Below are positions 61,101 to 64,000 of a stretch of 64,000 nucleotides of DNA, piece by piece. The stretch's first letter is position 1. The number at the start of each line of letters is the position of its first letter. The notes under the pieces were generated by a model that worked only from the letters and a program-made list of their open reading frames with translations, was not told the DNA's origin and did no database searches. Origin of the DNA: Tubiluchus corallicola (lineage: Eukaryota; Priapulida; Priapulimorpha; Priapulimorphida; Tubiluchidae); NCBI GenBank assembly GCA_030141605.1, contig JAQGDQ010000879.1:1-64000 (forward strand). The letters are read 5' to 3'. Made by a program: the position numbers and the translations under genes.

Positions 61101-64000
61101 ATGTACTGAAATTGGCGCAGTTCGAGTGCGATTCACAGAAAAATCCAACGCTGCAGCAACGTAACACTGAAACGTTGCGTGGTGTTGCCAGTTAAACAAA
61201 ACAAGTATATAATTTGAAAACTGATATTAAACAATACTTTTGTTGAGAAGTTATAAAATCATAAGCCCCGGGCAATTTGAGTAAAATAATGCTCAAAAAG
61301 TTAATAACTTGACGCTCAGATGGGGTAAGTTGAGTAGGTAGGAAGGTAGAGAGAAAAGTAAGTCATTATAGGGCAGGGCAGGAACAATCAATTTAATGAC
61401 TGAAGCACAAGAAAAGGAAATTACAGCAGTGTATCAGATAAGAGTTCGATAGTCTCTAATGATTAGCGATCACGGTTGCAGCGACTATCAATTTTCTGTA
61501 ATCATGTGAAGTACTCAAATTGATTGGGCTTGTATTTAGGCAAGAGTTCTTGGAATCATTGCTAATGAATGGAGGAAGAGCGGTTTGCTGGAATGCATTA
61601 GATCAAAGTGGCTAGATTAAAGTGGATTCATGTATTTCTGAGACTGAATTCTTGCATTGTTCTCCAGGCAAATGGTTGTCTGCCATACTTTACGCAAAAG
61701 TCGCGTCTGCTATATTTCTTCTGAACTGAGAAAAAACATTGAAATTTAAACAGGTCAACAAAGTTGTGAAAACAGAACATAGAAAATATACTACAGCTAT
61801 ATTATAACTCATTGTCATTTGTCAATTTTGAATACTGCAGCACGATGACATTCTCTGTATTATTTATTCCCCTCTACGTTCTAGAGCGCAAGTTGGTAAT
61901 TTATATAAAATTTTGTACATTACTAAAACTAATGACATACATGTGCTTAAAATTTGAATGCTTTGAGTATAATTGTCAAAATATTTTCTAACAAAAACTT
62001 GTTGTTTAACGATTTTTTCTTTCTGTTGAAATCTTCATGTACTATTTAACTAGGCACTTTAATAATCATCTAATGAAACGTGCGTATTCAAATAATTTAT
62101 TAAATGAACTGGGTGACATTTTCCCAATGACAGCAAACACGCCAGAAGACAATAACTTTTTAGAATTAAAATAAAAAGGTCTAATCAGTAGAAATTAAAT
62201 GCAATCTAGTAATCTGTACGTTATATATGTGTAAAATGTTTAATTTTATAATCAGTGCTTTGTTTCAATATGCACAAGCGCATGTTTGTCTATACCCGTT
62301 ATCTATTAACTAACCTTTGATAGTTTAATAGTTTAGTGTCAATTCGCGAGTTTTAGGTCTTTCGACTTCAGTGTGCTTCATGAATGTCACAAAAGTATTT
62401 TAACGCTTTATTTTTTTCATTATAATACTGCTACACTAGCATAGCATGACTTACATACGCTATGCGAAAAAAACGTGATTTATCTTTTGATTGCGAATGA
62501 CTAAGGAAGGAAACAATCGTTAACAAGGTACCTGTAACGATGTATAGATAATCATCTAAGATGGATAATTTAAATTGATACAAAATATACGCGAAGTCCC
62601 CTCGCTCCATGGGACTTCTGTGCTTATAAAAACACAATCTTCTCAAACAGTTAATAAAATGTGAAGACAAACGATAACTTACCCAAGTTTCTAAACGCCA
62701 TACATAGGATAGACATTAAAGATGGCTTCCCAGCGCAGGAGAAAAACGATGCCTATTGAGTTAAAAATATTTTTAAGTTCGATTAAAACAGATTTGGCCA
62801 AGTGAACCGGTTAATTGGTTAAAAAATTATACATATTTATATGATTAAAATCTTTTAAGCAGTTGAAAGCTAACTAAATTGGTTTTACAGGTCTTGAGTA
62901 GGACCTGTAACGACCATACTCACACTGAATATGCATGGGAGAAGTGGGTAATTTGTCACTGCTGCGTCCCGCCCAACGGCGCTGTGATCGTACTGTGATC
63001 GGGATATATTTTTTTCACACAGGTCCAATCCCGCATCACGAACGAACTACTCAAGTCTGAAAAATTGCAGACGACTATAGGTCGAGGTTTTATCACTTAA
63101 GTTTGAAAAAATTAACAAAAAAACTTGCACAAAAGCTGTCTATAAACCATAAAGTTAATTTATACTACCGCTGCACATAAATTTTCATGCGCGATGGTAG
63201 CCCTCCGTTCACTTGAAAATCGTGACGTAACTGGTGGACTTCGTGACCTTCCATAAGCGCGCACTTCTTAAACTAATTCAATTAGTTTTTAGTAATTCGA
63301 TTTTACCTATTACACGAAACACTCATCACACTCTTATTACTAAATCCTCCTAACATTTTCCGTGGACATTGAAATAAGCCCAGCTTCCCAGAAGGCTTGA
63401 CCTTTCCTTTAACCAATTATGGCAGTTCATTAGATAAGTGAAATTTCAACTCGACCAGCCTTGGCGTAGACAAAAAGCACGAGTTAAGCAAATGTAAAAG
63501 TAAAACAAATAAACTTGTTCATTCTTGCACTACAGTAACATCTCTGTTAATTAGTTGTAAATTAACAAAACGAAAAAAACAGTTCAAATATTTCATTCCA
63601 GTCTCCACTTTACAGTACTTAACTGACAAAAACTAATTATGTTTACTTAGTAAACTATGATCATCAGTAGCAGAAATGGTTTCATGAAGAACTGGAAAAT
63701 CAATCCTGGTTTTTTTTCATTTAATGTTGTTGTTTTCGAGGAATGCGTTTGTAAAGGCTTTTCTTACTAATGTAGTACTTTTTATCTATGTTTTCACTGA
63801 TCGAATTACATCTAATCTCCAGTGTAATGACTAATGAGTTATCCATTCATGGAACTGGATGTATGCGTGTGAAACGCTGGAAATTTTCAGGTCGATTTTG
63901 TTATTCTTTACTCGAATACAAACATGATTCTGTTCAGATGACGTAGCTCAGCGATTTTTTGCCAAACAGCCACATTTTCTCCTAACTATATTATATTATT
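58114..64000. other. Longest stretch with nothing recognised
   Basis: Nearly 6 kb of AT-rich sequence with only short ORFs and no strong donor after an ATG. If the candidate first exons belong to one gene, the shared second exon is not visible here and should lie beyond the window. Confidence 0.5.

Overview
This is eukaryotic, almost certainly animal, genomic DNA. It is AT-rich (estimated by eye at about 35% GC), nearly all non-coding, and full of microsatellites, minisatellites, inverted-repeat (MITE-like) elements and at least one LINE fragment. Coding sequence appears only as isolated ORFs bounded by GT-AG-type splice signals. There are no operons, ribosome-binding sites, rRNA or tRNA genes, or CRISPR arrays. 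A marine invertebrate such as a tunicate, cnidarian or similar fits the composition and repeats, but the sequence does not fix the phylum.

Coding content. The one unmistakable coding exon is on the + strand at 25726-27455. It encodes 576 residues of a disordered Ser/Pro/Arg-rich protein carrying repeated RRxS phosphorylation-type motifs. It follows a splice acceptor by 4 nt and runs into a GTAAGA donor. Four further + strand exons have the form 'ATG, short ORF, strong GTAAG donor': 16844-17016, 35578-35777, 50193-50326 and 54290-54348. All five end in the same splice phase (two bases into a codon). I recognised no downstream domain-bearing exon and no gene 3' end on this strand. The simplest reading is one large + strand gene that uses several alternative first coding exons, each spliced to a common body to the right of the window. 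This is inference. The protein family is not identifiable from these N-termini.

Layout. 1-9.8 kb: AT-rich DNA, a 0.75-kb pentanucleotide array (about 1.9-2.67 kb), a decayed ORF at 6.5 kb and a near-perfect hairpin at 7.63 kb. 9.8-14.7 kb: an 88-bp tandem repeat, a duplicated module and several diverged local duplications. 14-27.5 kb: candidate exons at 14.0, 14.2, 16.8 and 21.9 kb, one copy of a TTAA-bounded element (19.05 kb), a TA tract, and the large exon. 27.5-38.5 kb: an AAAT tract, a 22-bp minisatellite, a piggyBac-like MITE, a GA tract, an exon at 35.6 kb with a TATA-like box, the second (inverted) copy of the TTAA element, and 41-bp and 23-bp tandem arrays. 39-54.4 kb: a possible small membrane-protein exon on the - strand, three copies of a GGATGCGG MITE, a paralogous duplication in which one copy carries the MITE, a trinucleotide tract, and exons at 50.2 and 54.3 kb. 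54.4-64 kb: a dead 3' end of a non-LTR retrotransposon on the - strand, a 25-bp tandem repeat, and otherwise featureless AT-rich DNA.

All calls come from reading the sequence. No database search or repeat-finding program was run. Copy boundaries and identities were judged by eye.
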